46,651 nucleotides of DNA from a virus: the IMG/VR virus record IMGVR_UViG_3300044846_000714, positions 1 to 46,651 of that record. One strand, given 5' to 3'. Shown one piece after another: positions 10,251-19,600 of this stretch. The notes under the pieces were generated by a model. That model made no database searches. It saw only the letters and a program-made list of their open reading frames with translations, and was not told the DNA's origin. The position numbers and the translations under genes were made by a program. Position 1 is the stretch's first letter. The number at the start of each line of letters is the position of its first letter.

Positions 10251-10963
10251 TCATTTAGTGCAATGTAATTAGACTCGGCAGGAACATAAGTCCAACCACA
10301 CTTAGTAATTCGAAGTCTTTCATGTTTTAAGTGATTGAATGTGCCTACGGATAATCCCGTAAATTCACTCATATCTGTTGAAGACGCTTCCACCAATGTT
10401 TTTGTTTTAAAATTGTACCAAGTACAGGAGTATTTCTTTCGTCTAGTTTTGCTCATCTTTTCCCTAGACTCCTGGGGTCTTGTGAATCCTGTTTTGTACT
10501 TAAACCCATTTTGAGTTTTAGTATTTGCTGCTTTTTTGCCCCACTCACTTCTCTGTTCTGTGCTAGCATTAGCTAGCGTACTATTAAGCCAGACTTCAGG
10601 ATTGTTTTTATGATAATCTTTTACAGAATTAGAGATCTTAATCTTAACATCTTCTGAAAGTATTCCCCCTTCTCCTCCCAAAGTCATATTATAACCCAAA
10701 GGAACAACGCAGTTATACTCTGATATAAAGTGTTTTTCTTTTTCACAAGCTTCTTCTTTTGTACTACAAGTTACTAACTCTTCCCAAAGAAAACACTCCT
10801 TACCATACTTCCTTAAAGCCAACTTAAAAGCTTGAGTATGGTGTTTCTGAGTAAGACAGTTTGCTTTCCTTAAATGAGCCTTAATCCTTTGATCAAGTGT
10901 TTTAGTAGTATATCCAATATATACCTTGCCATTTACTAAGTTAGTAACTTTGTATACAATCAT
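10244..10963 (-). CDS. GIY-YIG homing endonuclease
   Basis: 239 residues. The GIY-YIG nuclease domain occupies about residues 1-95: VYKVTN (3-8), VYIGYT (14-19) standing for the GIY...YIG pair, the catalytic Arg in DQRIKAH (R26), the Glu region in EEACEKEKHFI (70-80) and the Asn in GYNMTLGGEG (90-99). Residues around 163-177 (RPQESREKMSKTRRKK) look like a NUMOD3-type DNA-binding repeat, and the C-terminus resembles a modular helix-turn-helix that reads the target site. Such enzymes make site-specific DNA breaks and spread their own gene. It is free-standing: both neighbours are intact and no intron is visible. Its ATG overlaps the stop of the preceding 53-residue gene (ATGA), and it ends inside its own terminator. 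It is probably a selfish insertion in the structural operon. Confidence 0.92.
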   Translation of the reverse strand: MIVYKVTNLVNGKVYIGYTTKTLDQRIKAHLRKANCLTQKHHTQAFKLALRKYGKECFLWEELVTCSTKEEACEKEKHFISEYNCVVPLGYNMTLGGEGGILSEDVKIKISNSVKDYHKNNPEVWLNSTLANASTEQRSEWGKKAANTKTQNGFKYKTGFTRPQESREKMSKTRRKKYSCTWYNFKTKTLVEASSTDMSEFTGLSVGTFNHLKHERLRITKCGWTYVPAESNYIALNEG

Positions 10964-11121
10964 TTTCTACCCTGTGATTTGTACTTTTTAATGTAGTTTT
11001 TGCTAGACTTTAACTTTGAAGCTTTAGTCTTTGCTACAACTCCCTTTCTTCTAATCTTAGGTTTAACTTTGAACTTAGAAGCTGTAGAGGTTGATTTAGT
11101 TTTAGATGCTTTAGTTGCCAT
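10960..11121 (-). CDS. Small lysine-rich basic protein, 53 aa
   Basis: A 53-codon frame starting ATG GCA ACT AAA at 11121 and ending TGA at 10960, overlapping the next gene by ATGA. The protein is almost entirely Lys, Ser, Thr and Arg: it begins MATKASKTKSTSTASKFKVK and has KIRRK and a C-terminal YIKKYKSQGRK. There is no membrane segment. The A-rich leader (repeated ACTAAA) matches other genes here. It belongs to the run of small basic proteins between the ferritin-like gene and the internal virion genes, so a packaged, DNA-neutralising virion protein is plausible but not demonstrated. It does fill what would otherwise be an unexplained gap between two genes. Confidence 0.7.
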   Translation of the reverse strand: MATKASKTKSTSTASKFKVKPKIRRKGVVAKTKASKLKSSKNYIKKYKSQGRK

Positions 11122-11142
11122 TTATTTAGTTTTAGTTTTAGT

Positions 11143-11706
11143 TTAACACTTCCAACGCCTACGTGCTTGTCTGATTCTGCTATTAGGATCATTCTGTGTA
11201 GCCTGTGAAGATCTACGCAATTGACCTAATGAACGAGCACAGTAGGACTTTCTACGACCAGCTGCTTTGCTACCTGGCTTTACCTTACCTGTAACAGCAG
11301 TACTTAACTTAGAACCTGGGTTAGCTCTACGATAAGCCATAACTCCTTTCTGAGTCATACCAGCACCTTGCTTGGTAGGACGATAGTTAGCTCCTGGTCC
11401 TTTAGTAGTCTTAGCAATGGTTCCACCCTTAGCCATATAAGCTGCTTTAAGTCTACCACCAGCCATAAACTTGTATCCGTATTTAGAAGCATCTTGTCTA
11501 GCCTCGGATACATTTCCTTTGTTAGCTGCTACAAATCTAGCCTTAGCAACACTGGTAGGCATCTTACCGCCTTCGGCCATATTACGTTTAATCTTACGTT
11601 CTTGCTTAAGCATCTCTGGAGTAGGTTTCTTTCCAGAACCTCTCTTGGCACGGATGTTATTCCATAAAGAATTTTCTACACCCAGTTTATTTAATTTCTT
11701 TTTCAT
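11143..11706 (-). CDS. Small basic virion-associated protein (DUF6321-like C-terminus)
   Basis: 187 residues, very basic. The N-terminus (NSLWNNIRAKRGSGKKPTPE) and the C-terminus (RANPGSKLSTAVTGKVK, GSKAAGRRKSYCARS, DPNSRIRQARRRWKC) match a small-protein family I know from marine phages and large DNA viruses, where the C-terminal part is classed as a domain of unknown function (I believe DUF6321). Between them are MAEGGKMP, FMAGGRLK and MAKGGT stretches, a glycine-lysine style shared with the next two genes. The C-terminus has two Cys, one the last residue. The ATG overlaps the end of the upstream gene by 4 bases. Function is unknown; a DNA-associated virion component is an inference from charge and position. 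Confidence 0.7.
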   Translation of the reverse strand: MKKKLNKLGVENSLWNNIRAKRGSGKKPTPEMLKQERKIKRNMAEGGKMPTSVAKARFVAANKGNVSEARQDASKYGYKFMAGGRLKAAYMAKGGTIAKTTKGPGANYRPTKQGAGMTQKGVMAYRRANPGSKLSTAVTGKVKPGSKAAGRRKSYCARSLGQLRRSSQATQNDPNSRIRQARRRWKC

Positions 11707-12329
11707 TTTTTTACTTTAGATTTTTTTAAGAAAGAAGCTAAATCGTACTTTACCTTTTCTCTGTTAAATTGTTTTGATAATTGATTAGCTAACTTTAATC
11801 TGTTTTGTTTGTCTTCTACTCTACGAAGAATACTTGCTACTCCATCAACCATCTGTTTATCATTGGATGCTTTCCCTCCGTTTTTAAGTTGGCTTGCTTG
11901 AAACCTAATCGGATTTTCTAGCATATTGTACTTAGCGGTTCTTAGTCTAGATGCATAATCAGCCTCTTGTGGGGTATTAAACTTACCCATGTTTAAGCCT
12001 GTTTTATAGTAGCGATTTATTGCTTCATCTTCGGTAAGTTGTTTACCACCTACAACTGTAGGAAGTAAAGTTTCTTTTCCATCAATGTTTACTCCTATCT
12101 TATACTCAGTCCTTCTAGCTCCCTCAGAGTCTATGTAGCCAGGACGATTGATATCAGGTAATAGGTAGTTCCCCTTCTTAGGAGCAGTAGTTACATCGTA
12201 GTCTCCCATAGATAATACGGAACCTCCATTAGGCATCTTACGCTTTTTGGAATTTTTATATGCACCCTTAAGTCTTGAACCTGAGGGTGCACTAGGAATT
12301 ACAGAACCATTTACTCCTGGAACAAACAT
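11703..12329 (-). CDS. Virion protein with phage 'IGVNIDGKETLLPTVVGG' domain
   Basis: 208 residues. Residues about 65-135 form a domain I recognise from many large phage virion proteins: NINRPG-like entry, KIGVNIDGKETLLPTVVGGK, an acidic turn with EDEAINRYYKTG, then FNTPQEADYASRL. It usually lies beside lytic or internal domains; its function is not known to me. Upstream is a basic, Gly/Ser-rich N-terminus with PNGGSVLSMG. The C-terminal 60 residues are helical and basic and end KKSKVKK. It overlaps the next gene by 4 bases and follows the previous one after 2 bases, so the three small proteins are translationally linked. Probably a minor virion protein. Confidence 0.65.
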   Translation of the reverse strand: MFVPGVNGSVIPSAPSGSRLKGAYKNSKKRKMPNGGSVLSMGDYDVTTAPKKGNYLLPDINRPGYIDSEGARRTEYKIGVNIDGKETLLPTVVGGKQLTEDEAINRYYKTGLNMGKFNTPQEADYASRLRTAKYNMLENPIRFQASQLKNGGKASNDKQMVDGVASILRRVEDKQNRLKLANQLSKQFNREKVKYDLASFLKKSKVKK

Positions 12330-12331
12330 AA

Positions 12332-13276
12332 TTAATCTCCGTATATAGACTTGCCAGAATTCATTTTAGCAACCTTTCTACGTATGAGTGCTTCTGCAGA
12401 ACTTACTTTACTCTTAGCCTTTTTGAGTTTGCTCACATTATTCACAGCTTGAGTAACCTGAATAGGTTCTGGAGTCTTAAGAACTTCTTTAGTGTTAATA
12501 GGAGTCTTCTTCATGTTGTCTGCTGTAGCCATTACACTATTAACAGCTGGTCTTGCTTTATTCTCTGCCATAGACTTATCCCATTGCTCTGGAGTGTAGT
12601 TCCAAGTCTGTGAAGAAGAGGTACTAGTAGTCTTATTTGCTGGAGGATTAGTAACAGCTGCAGTTTTAGATTTAATGTAAGACTCATAAGCCTGTTGTGT
12701 CTTGGGACCCCAAGCACCATCAGCTGCAATGTCATAACCTTTACTACGAAGCATTTCTTGATATGCTCTTACTTTTTCAGAACCACCTCTAGCAAGAGGG
12801 CCTTTAGTACTAGGATTAGAAGAAGATACAGCAGTGTTAACTGCAGGACGAGCAGCATTCTCTGCTTGCGCAGTATCCCAAGTAGATTCGTTGTACCAGT
12901 TTGCAGGACTTTCAATAGGAGTAGGAGTAGTGAGATTTACAGAGTTAGTAGTTATTCCTTTAGGCTCAATAGCCATCACATCTTTTCTTGCTTCTTTAAC
13001 CTCTTTCTTAGATACTTTCATACCATCTTCTCCCTTACGCATTTTAGAAAGAGTCTTAGCCAAGTTAGCTCTCTTTACAGTAGTAGCAGAGTAAGCGCTT
13101 TTGTTGCTTAGTACTTTATTACGGAAAGCAGGTACAGACATTCCAGCCTTTTTAGCTTGTGCTGTGAAAGAACCTGGATTTTTAGAGACTGCTTTTTGGA
13201 TCCATTTACCTCCTGATTTCATTTTCTTACCTCCGCAACTCATGCAGGTAGAGTAAGAATTCTTTAGACGATTCAT
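12332..13276 (-). CDS. Basic virion protein with peptidoglycan-binding-like domain
   Basis: 314 residues. The N-terminus has a Cys pair (CMSCGGKKMKSGGKWIQKA) followed by PGSFTAQAKKAGMSVPAF and ATTVKRANLAKTLSKMRKG, a well-populated small phage-protein motif of unknown role. Residues about 165-202 (VRAYQEMLRSKGYDIAADGA, then WGPKTQQAYESYIKSK) match the three-helix PG_binding_1 fold, which binds peptidoglycan. The flanks are Thr/Ser/Pro-rich linkers containing two similar blocks, W(D)TAQAENAARPAVNT and WDKSMAENKARPAVNS, suggesting an internal duplication. A virion protein that contacts the cell wall during DNA entry fits these domains. Leader A/T-rich, no Shine-Dalgarno site. Confidence 0.7.
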   Translation of the reverse strand: MNRLKNSYSTCMSCGGKKMKSGGKWIQKAVSKNPGSFTAQAKKAGMSVPAFRNKVLSNKSAYSATTVKRANLAKTLSKMRKGEDGMKVSKKEVKEARKDVMAIEPKGITTNSVNLTTPTPIESPANWYNESTWDTAQAENAARPAVNTAVSSSNPSTKGPLARGGSEKVRAYQEMLRSKGYDIAADGAWGPKTQQAYESYIKSKTAAVTNPPANKTTSTSSSQTWNYTPEQWDKSMAENKARPAVNSVMATADNMKKTPINTKEVLKTPEPIQVTQAVNNVSKLKKAKSKVSSAEALIRRKVAKMNSGKSIYGD

Positions 13277-13294
13277 AATTATATTTTATTTAGT

Positions 13295-13675
13295 TTAAGT
13301 TAAAGTAAGTTGATACAAGGTACTAGTTATCAAACTAAGTACTTCATCAATTGAGTTTTGTAGGTGAGTGTTCTCCATACCGAATACTCCACGATGTTTC
13401 ATTATGTAGTCTTTCATGTAGATTAAGTGAGTCTTTGCATTCATATACTCAGATGCAGGAATCTTAAAGTTAAGTCTTTTACCTATTGTTCCGAAGTAAG
13501 ACTCTATGATATCATCAATTAGGTCAATAATTTCAGTGTAGTAACCGTCTAGTGCTTTGTGCTCACTAAAAGAAGTTGTCTGTAAGTGTGCAATGTGAAT
13601 GATGTCACGAGACTGGAACAGTTGTCCTATTACTATCTCTGGCTTCACTGTGGTGAAAAGTTCTTTTTCTTTCAT
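13295..13675 (-). CDS. Ferritin-like (DUF5856-type) small helical protein
   Basis: 126 residues, all helical. LFQSRDIIHIAHLQTTSFSE then HKALDGYYTEIIDLIDDIIE resembles the first helices of a ferritin/Dps-like family common in phages (I recognise the pattern as DUF5856). Histidines at HIAHLQ and HKAL and acidic residues in helix 2 could line a metal site, but a complete di-iron set cannot be asserted. The gene sits between the muzzle-type gene and the small basic proteins, 5 bases downstream of the former. The leader before the ATG contains CCATAATACC, like other starts in this window. The role in the phage is unknown; the family assignment is by pattern. Confidence 0.7.
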   Translation of the reverse strand: MKEKELFTTVKPEIVIGQLFQSRDIIHIAHLQTTSFSEHKALDGYYTEIIDLIDDIIESYFGTIGKRLNFKIPASEYMNAKTHLIYMKDYIMKHRGVFGMENTHLQNSIDEVLSLITSTLYQLTLT

Positions 13676-13679
13676 GGTA

Positions 13680-16600
13680 TTATGGATTGGTTTGTGTTAT
13701 TTGGATTGTGTTAATAAACTTAAATCTAGAATACTGATCCTGAATCAATCTTACTTTAGCAAAGTCTGATTTAATCTTAGCTTTTTGATAAGACACAGAT
13801 ACAGGTCTTACACTCTTGGTGTTTGGTATTTTATCTATTGGGTACTGAGTCACTAAGTCACTCCATTGAGTTGACCAAAGAGGTTGACCATTTCCTTGCG
13901 CTGCAACGTTCCAAAATCCGTTAAAGGTATACAACTGTTCTCTGCGAGAGATAAGCGCTTCTATGCCCGTTGTAGTCATTCTAGGATAGGTTATCTTCTG
14001 TCTTGTGTTACCGAACTCCTCAGGAATCAACTTAATGATACCAGATGACTGTTCTTTGTTGTAAATAATTGCCTTAGTAAAGTTTGCTAAGTTCTTCTTA
14101 TTTGCAGTAGACAAAGAATAGTATTCGTAATCAGAATAATACTCTTGAATATCCTGCATCAAAGTAACAGAGTTAATAGTAGATACTTGTGGGAATGAGT
14201 TTACGTTATATTCTAGGATATAAGGATAGAGTTTATTGTAGTAAGTCTGGTAAGTAAAGATAGAAAGGTTATGATTCCAAGTAGATGCTCCTGTAGAAGT
14301 ATTAATAACTGTTTGGAAATTACCTAACAAGGGAACATAAAAGTTTGGAAGGAATGAGTAGAAAGAGATAAAGTTCTTAAGTTTTGGTGAGTAAGCAACT
14401 GTCCAAGACTTATTCTCAAAGAATGCTGGATCACCGAAAGTAATCTCTACCTGAGTACTTCCACTCTCTAGTACATACTTTCTATAGTTAGTATCAGAAG
14501 TATCTGTAATGTACTTAACTACTGAAGGACTGCCTATCCTGTATTCAGGTTTAACTCTGTAGTCAAGTTTAGTAATAAATACTCTCTCATATCTTTCATC
14601 CCATCCCATAGCAATGCCTAAGCCAATTGGTAGATTGTCTACGTCTGCATTTGGAATGTCTTTAAGGATTTGGAAAGGAAGATTCTGTTTAAACCAGTTA
14701 AAGTTATTTTCTGTTTTAATCTCGTTGAATCCGTCTCCTGTGATTTGATAGATGTGACCACGTTTAGCGTCTACCCAGAATGTTCCGTACTCACACTTAA
14801 CATAAGCTTTGTGTTGAGTTCCTATGTAACCTAGATCTGTCTTAGAAAGATCTACAGGTTTTTGTTTGAACATTTCTGCATTACCAATCTCTAACTGATA
14901 AGGAGAAGTAGTACTAAGAGTAATACGAGAGTTGTATACTTTAGTTGTATTCTCGAATCTAGCATATACTCTTTCGTTCTCTCCTGCGTTTAGATCAATT
15001 AAGCGACCACCTTGCTTAGGAAAGTCATAGAAGTTTCCTGGACGGAAAATACGCCAAGCATCAGAAAGGTAATTAGAAGAGTTTGCAGGATCTGAATAGA
15101 TAACTCTATTGTTGTGAATAGACAAACACTCTAGTGAAGGATACTTTAATCTGTAAGGAAGGTTAGGACTTAAGTTCTGTGCAGAGTAAGTAGCATTGTA
15201 ACTATAGAAGTTGTCAAATTTAATAGGTACGTTAACCTCATGCAACCACTCATCTGGAATACCATCTCCTACATTGGGGTAGAAGTTCTCTTCTAGATCG
15301 TTTCTTCCATGACGTAAGTCTACGTTAATGTCAGACTCTACATAGAAAACAGGAATACCGTAAGAAGCTGTATAAAAGAATCCTTTCTGATAAAAGAAAG
15401 AACTAGGGGTAACAATGTCAGGCTCTCCTGGAATAGGATTAGGTAAATTAAATGTAGGAGAAACATCTAAGTTATTCTTTTTAACAAATAAACTATAAAT
15501 ACTAGCTAATGCTCCAGAAATAGCAGCGTTAAGAGTCACTCCTGTAGCTGCTCCGCCCGCAGCTAGAACAGGAGTTGTTAAAATTGTTGCTAAGGTTGCT
15601 GCTGCTCCTGCTAATATACTACTAGCAAATGCATTGTTTATATCTTCAGGAGACTCCCCTATGTAATAGGTAGGGTATCCTAAGTTTGGAAACAACCAAT
15701 AATCAAAAGGAACATTATCTACTTTAGCAGGAAGATTAGCTAGGTTACGAGTAAAGAAAGAATGTTTACGTTTAAGGGCAAACTTGTTGATATAGGTGTC
15801 TCCTCCGAATCCAGGATAGTACTTAGTTTTAATTTTAGCTGTACCTGAAAGATCTGTGTAGACACCACAAGCGTAGCCCATAGAAACGTATTTAATATTT
15901 TCTATCTGTCCATACTGATTAGGAAAACTACGTTTAATAGAGGAGTAGTATGCTCTTGTGTCTGATTCTGTAACCTTTTCTGGAGTATCTCCTAATCCTG
16001 CTTGGTCTAAAGTATAACGAGAAGTATCTATAATACTTCCATGCTCTGTAGAAAAAGAACCATTAGTTTTTAAATAAACAGAAGTTTCTCTTAATCTATT
16101 ATGTAATGGACGGTCATCGTTTAACTCTACGATCTTATCGTTAGCATAAAGTCCAATATCTAAGAATCTTCTTCTATTACCTATAGTCGTTATAGGAAGG
16201 AATTTTTTGTATTCGCCAACAGAGTTAAACTGATAAGCAAAATTATTATTAGGAACAAGCTTTTCTATCAAATCAAGTAACACTTGATTGTTAGTTAGAA
16301 TAGAAATTCCATCTGTCTGAATAATAGTCCCGGGATCAGTAGCGGTTGTTTTAGTATCAAATGCTAAAGCCAGTGCATTAGAAATAACTGCAGATAAAGC
16401 ATAATCAGCCTTAGTCAAAAATTTATATTGAGGGTGGTCTAATACAGGCATAAATTTACCTTGTACTTTACCGTACTCTACAGTTTCTAGTTTAAGTTCT
16501 GTTCCAATCTTAGGAAACTGAAAGTGTGTATCAGGTGAGTGGAATGTGTAACGAGATCCAATAGTATTGAAACCTTCATGGATACGTAAACCAGAAGCAG

Positions 16601-19600
16601 GATCAGAACTAGAATCTTCTATTCCTCTATCTGCTTTATCGTACCAGTCTGGAGTAGACTTAATAAAGGCATCAGGTCTTAAATCATTATAAGGATAGTT
16701 AGGATAGTAAAATTTCTTACCAGATTTAACATCCTCAAATGATCCTACATCATAAAGAAGTCCTTTAGCAACAACTGATTTGTTGTTTACACGATTACCT
16801 CTTACTAATTCAAAGCCACAAATAAGTTCCTTAACAGGAATCTGATGATTACCGTAAGTATTTAAAGGATCGTATACAGTAAATTTATCTAGTACCCTAT
16901 TAGCAAAATCATTTTCTAGAATACGTACTCCTATAGGATAGATAAAGTCATCTCCATCTGCGTGAATATGTACTTTAGAGTTTTCAGGAAATTTGTGGTG
17001 ACGAATAGGTTGACCTGCTAAGGCTCCCCATACATCTTCGTAACAAGGATAGGTTTCAGTAGATTCCCAGTAAGCAAATTCTCCTGCTGCTTCTACTGTA
17101 ATTTTACAAGAGTACTGAGCTTCTTGTAGAGAGGGAGGATTGTTAGGAGGAGTAAGACCTGTTGTAGCTGTATTATATACTTTCCATCTAGGTTGACTAT
17201 CTTGTACAATACAGTCATTCTCTACTGCAAATACATCAGGATTAGTTCCTACAGTTAATAGATCTTTTTCGTTAGAATTAATAAAGATCTCTCTGCCTGG
17301 AATATGAAATACGTCTGTGTATTTACCGTTCTTTAGTTTAAATTTAATACCGAAAGGATAAACCTCATCTCGTTGGTATGTGCGAAAGAAATAAGCAATT
17401 TCTGGATTAGAGAAATCAAACTTATTATCTACAGGCATTTTAACTGTTTCCCAACGAAGTTTAATCTCGTTAGCAATTAACTGAAAGTTATACTTAGGGG
17501 TTTCTACTAGATCAGCCAACATCAAAATGTCATTCTGTTTCTCAATAATTCCTGCTGTCTCGTAGTGAGGGCTACGAATCAAGGGAACGATAGAAGAGAA
17601 AGTAGAAGAGTAGTCTCCTGTGTAAACTAAGGAGTCTCTATAGGTAGATTGATTTACTCTGTAAGTACCTACCAGTTGGTATGTAGTTACTTCATTTATG
17701 TTTTCAGCTACTACTAGATTAAAGTAATCAAAGATTGTAGTACTGTGATCTATTGATACTCTAATAGATTTAGATGTTTCGTATTCTGTTTGTTCAGTAA
17801 TAGCCCTTTCAAAGATTGGAATAGGATTACTAAAATCTACGTAGTCTGTAAGTTCTTTCCCGTTCTCATCTGCATACGCAATAGAGAAAGAGTATACACC
17901 TCCCTTAAGTCTTCCTCCTGAGTCTATAGCTGTAGGATAGATATCAGGTTGACAGAAGTCAGGGAATAGTTTTAAGCGTTCACAAGCGTCTGTAAGACAG
18001 TCAATGGCATCTCCACATTGATCTCTACCCAAAGGTTCCTCTAATGAGAAATAACGAGGTTGTATGTTACGAGCAATAAAGTAAACTTTAGTCTCACAGT
18101 TGTCTATACGATATTCTGCGTATACAGGAAAGTCGGGAGATAAACCTAAACAACACTTAGAGGTTTTAGGATTACATTCTCCTTGAGATACAAATATAGA
18201 GTCAAGTATCTCTACGTTTACTGGAAGAGTGTATTTGTTTCTCTTTGCAGTAAATGTTCCTATACCTGAAGGGAATGTCTCTGTTACTTCTACTCCTGCA
18301 CAGTTTATATAAGTAATACTATAAGGTTGATTGTTTGTAGCTTGAGCAGAGTATCTGTAACAGTCTGTACAGTCACAACAATTATCTACAACTAGAGGAG
18401 TGAATACACAACAATTTACAGAAGTTGTTGGAAAAATTTCACTTTTTTGATCTAACTTCTGACAAGAAGCTACACAATTTTCGTTTACATATAAAGTATA
18501 ACCTACAGGACATGCTTGAGAAAGTTCAATAAAATTTTCTTGTACTGAAGCAGCTACTACGGTAACGGTTACATTAAGAGCACTTCCCGCAGAAATAATA
18601 AGAGTATCTCCAGTTTTGTAACCTTTACCTGAGTATTCAAGTATTAGAGAAGTAATAACTCCCGCATTAACAACTATTTTAAATACTGCATCAGTTCCTG
18701 TTCCAGAAGTACTACTTTGTACTGCACTTCCGATTGTAAAAGTTCCAGTAGCAGTTCCAGTATAACTCATCTGTAGTATACGACCTGGAGCTTTTATTTC
18801 AGAAGTAATAGGTTTACCATTACTTAAAACTCGACTATTTTGTAAAATAACTCTAGTTAAGTTTGGATCTGTCAACTGTGCTAAAGAGATGTCATACAGT
18901 TCATAGGCAAACATCCCTCTATTTCCTGGATCACCAGTAGGTTTATTTTTATATTCAAATTTTAAAAGATGACTGCCTTTGCTTATATTAACAGGAAATA
19001 GATTATATCTTCCCCATAAGTCTGTAAGTGTTGCAAAGCTTTTAGCAGGATCTAAAGCGTCAAAATCAAAAACTACATTCCCATCAATAGACACTCTTAA
19101 AGAATCATCTGCAGCTAATCCTAAGTAGTATTGTTTAGTATCACTAATACAAATCGTTTCAGTAAACCCTAAAAAATCAAGACTTTCATGAGTTCCGCAT
19201 GGATTATTAGTATTATCAATATCTGCTTGAATACCAATTTGTTTAATATAAGAAAAACCACCCCCTGGAAACCAAAAAGATTGAGTTAAGTTAGATTCTA
19301 CTACAGTATGATATGTAGGAGGAGTTTGAGTAACCCAAGTATCTTTGTATATTCTAGTAAGTGTAGTTCCATGGTCAGCATCTCTGCACGAAGAAATAAC
19401 AGATTTTTTTGTGACAGTTTCCTGTATAGGAGTACTAATTAATTTCTCACAAAAACCCGATGTACTATTAAAGGTATATCCTGTAGGGCATTCTCCAGTT
19501 CCAGCTATTGAAATTAAACTACTTACTACTGTACTACCTAATACAGTACCTGATATGCAACCACAATCTGTTTCACTCTCTACCAGACTAGTACAGTCTT

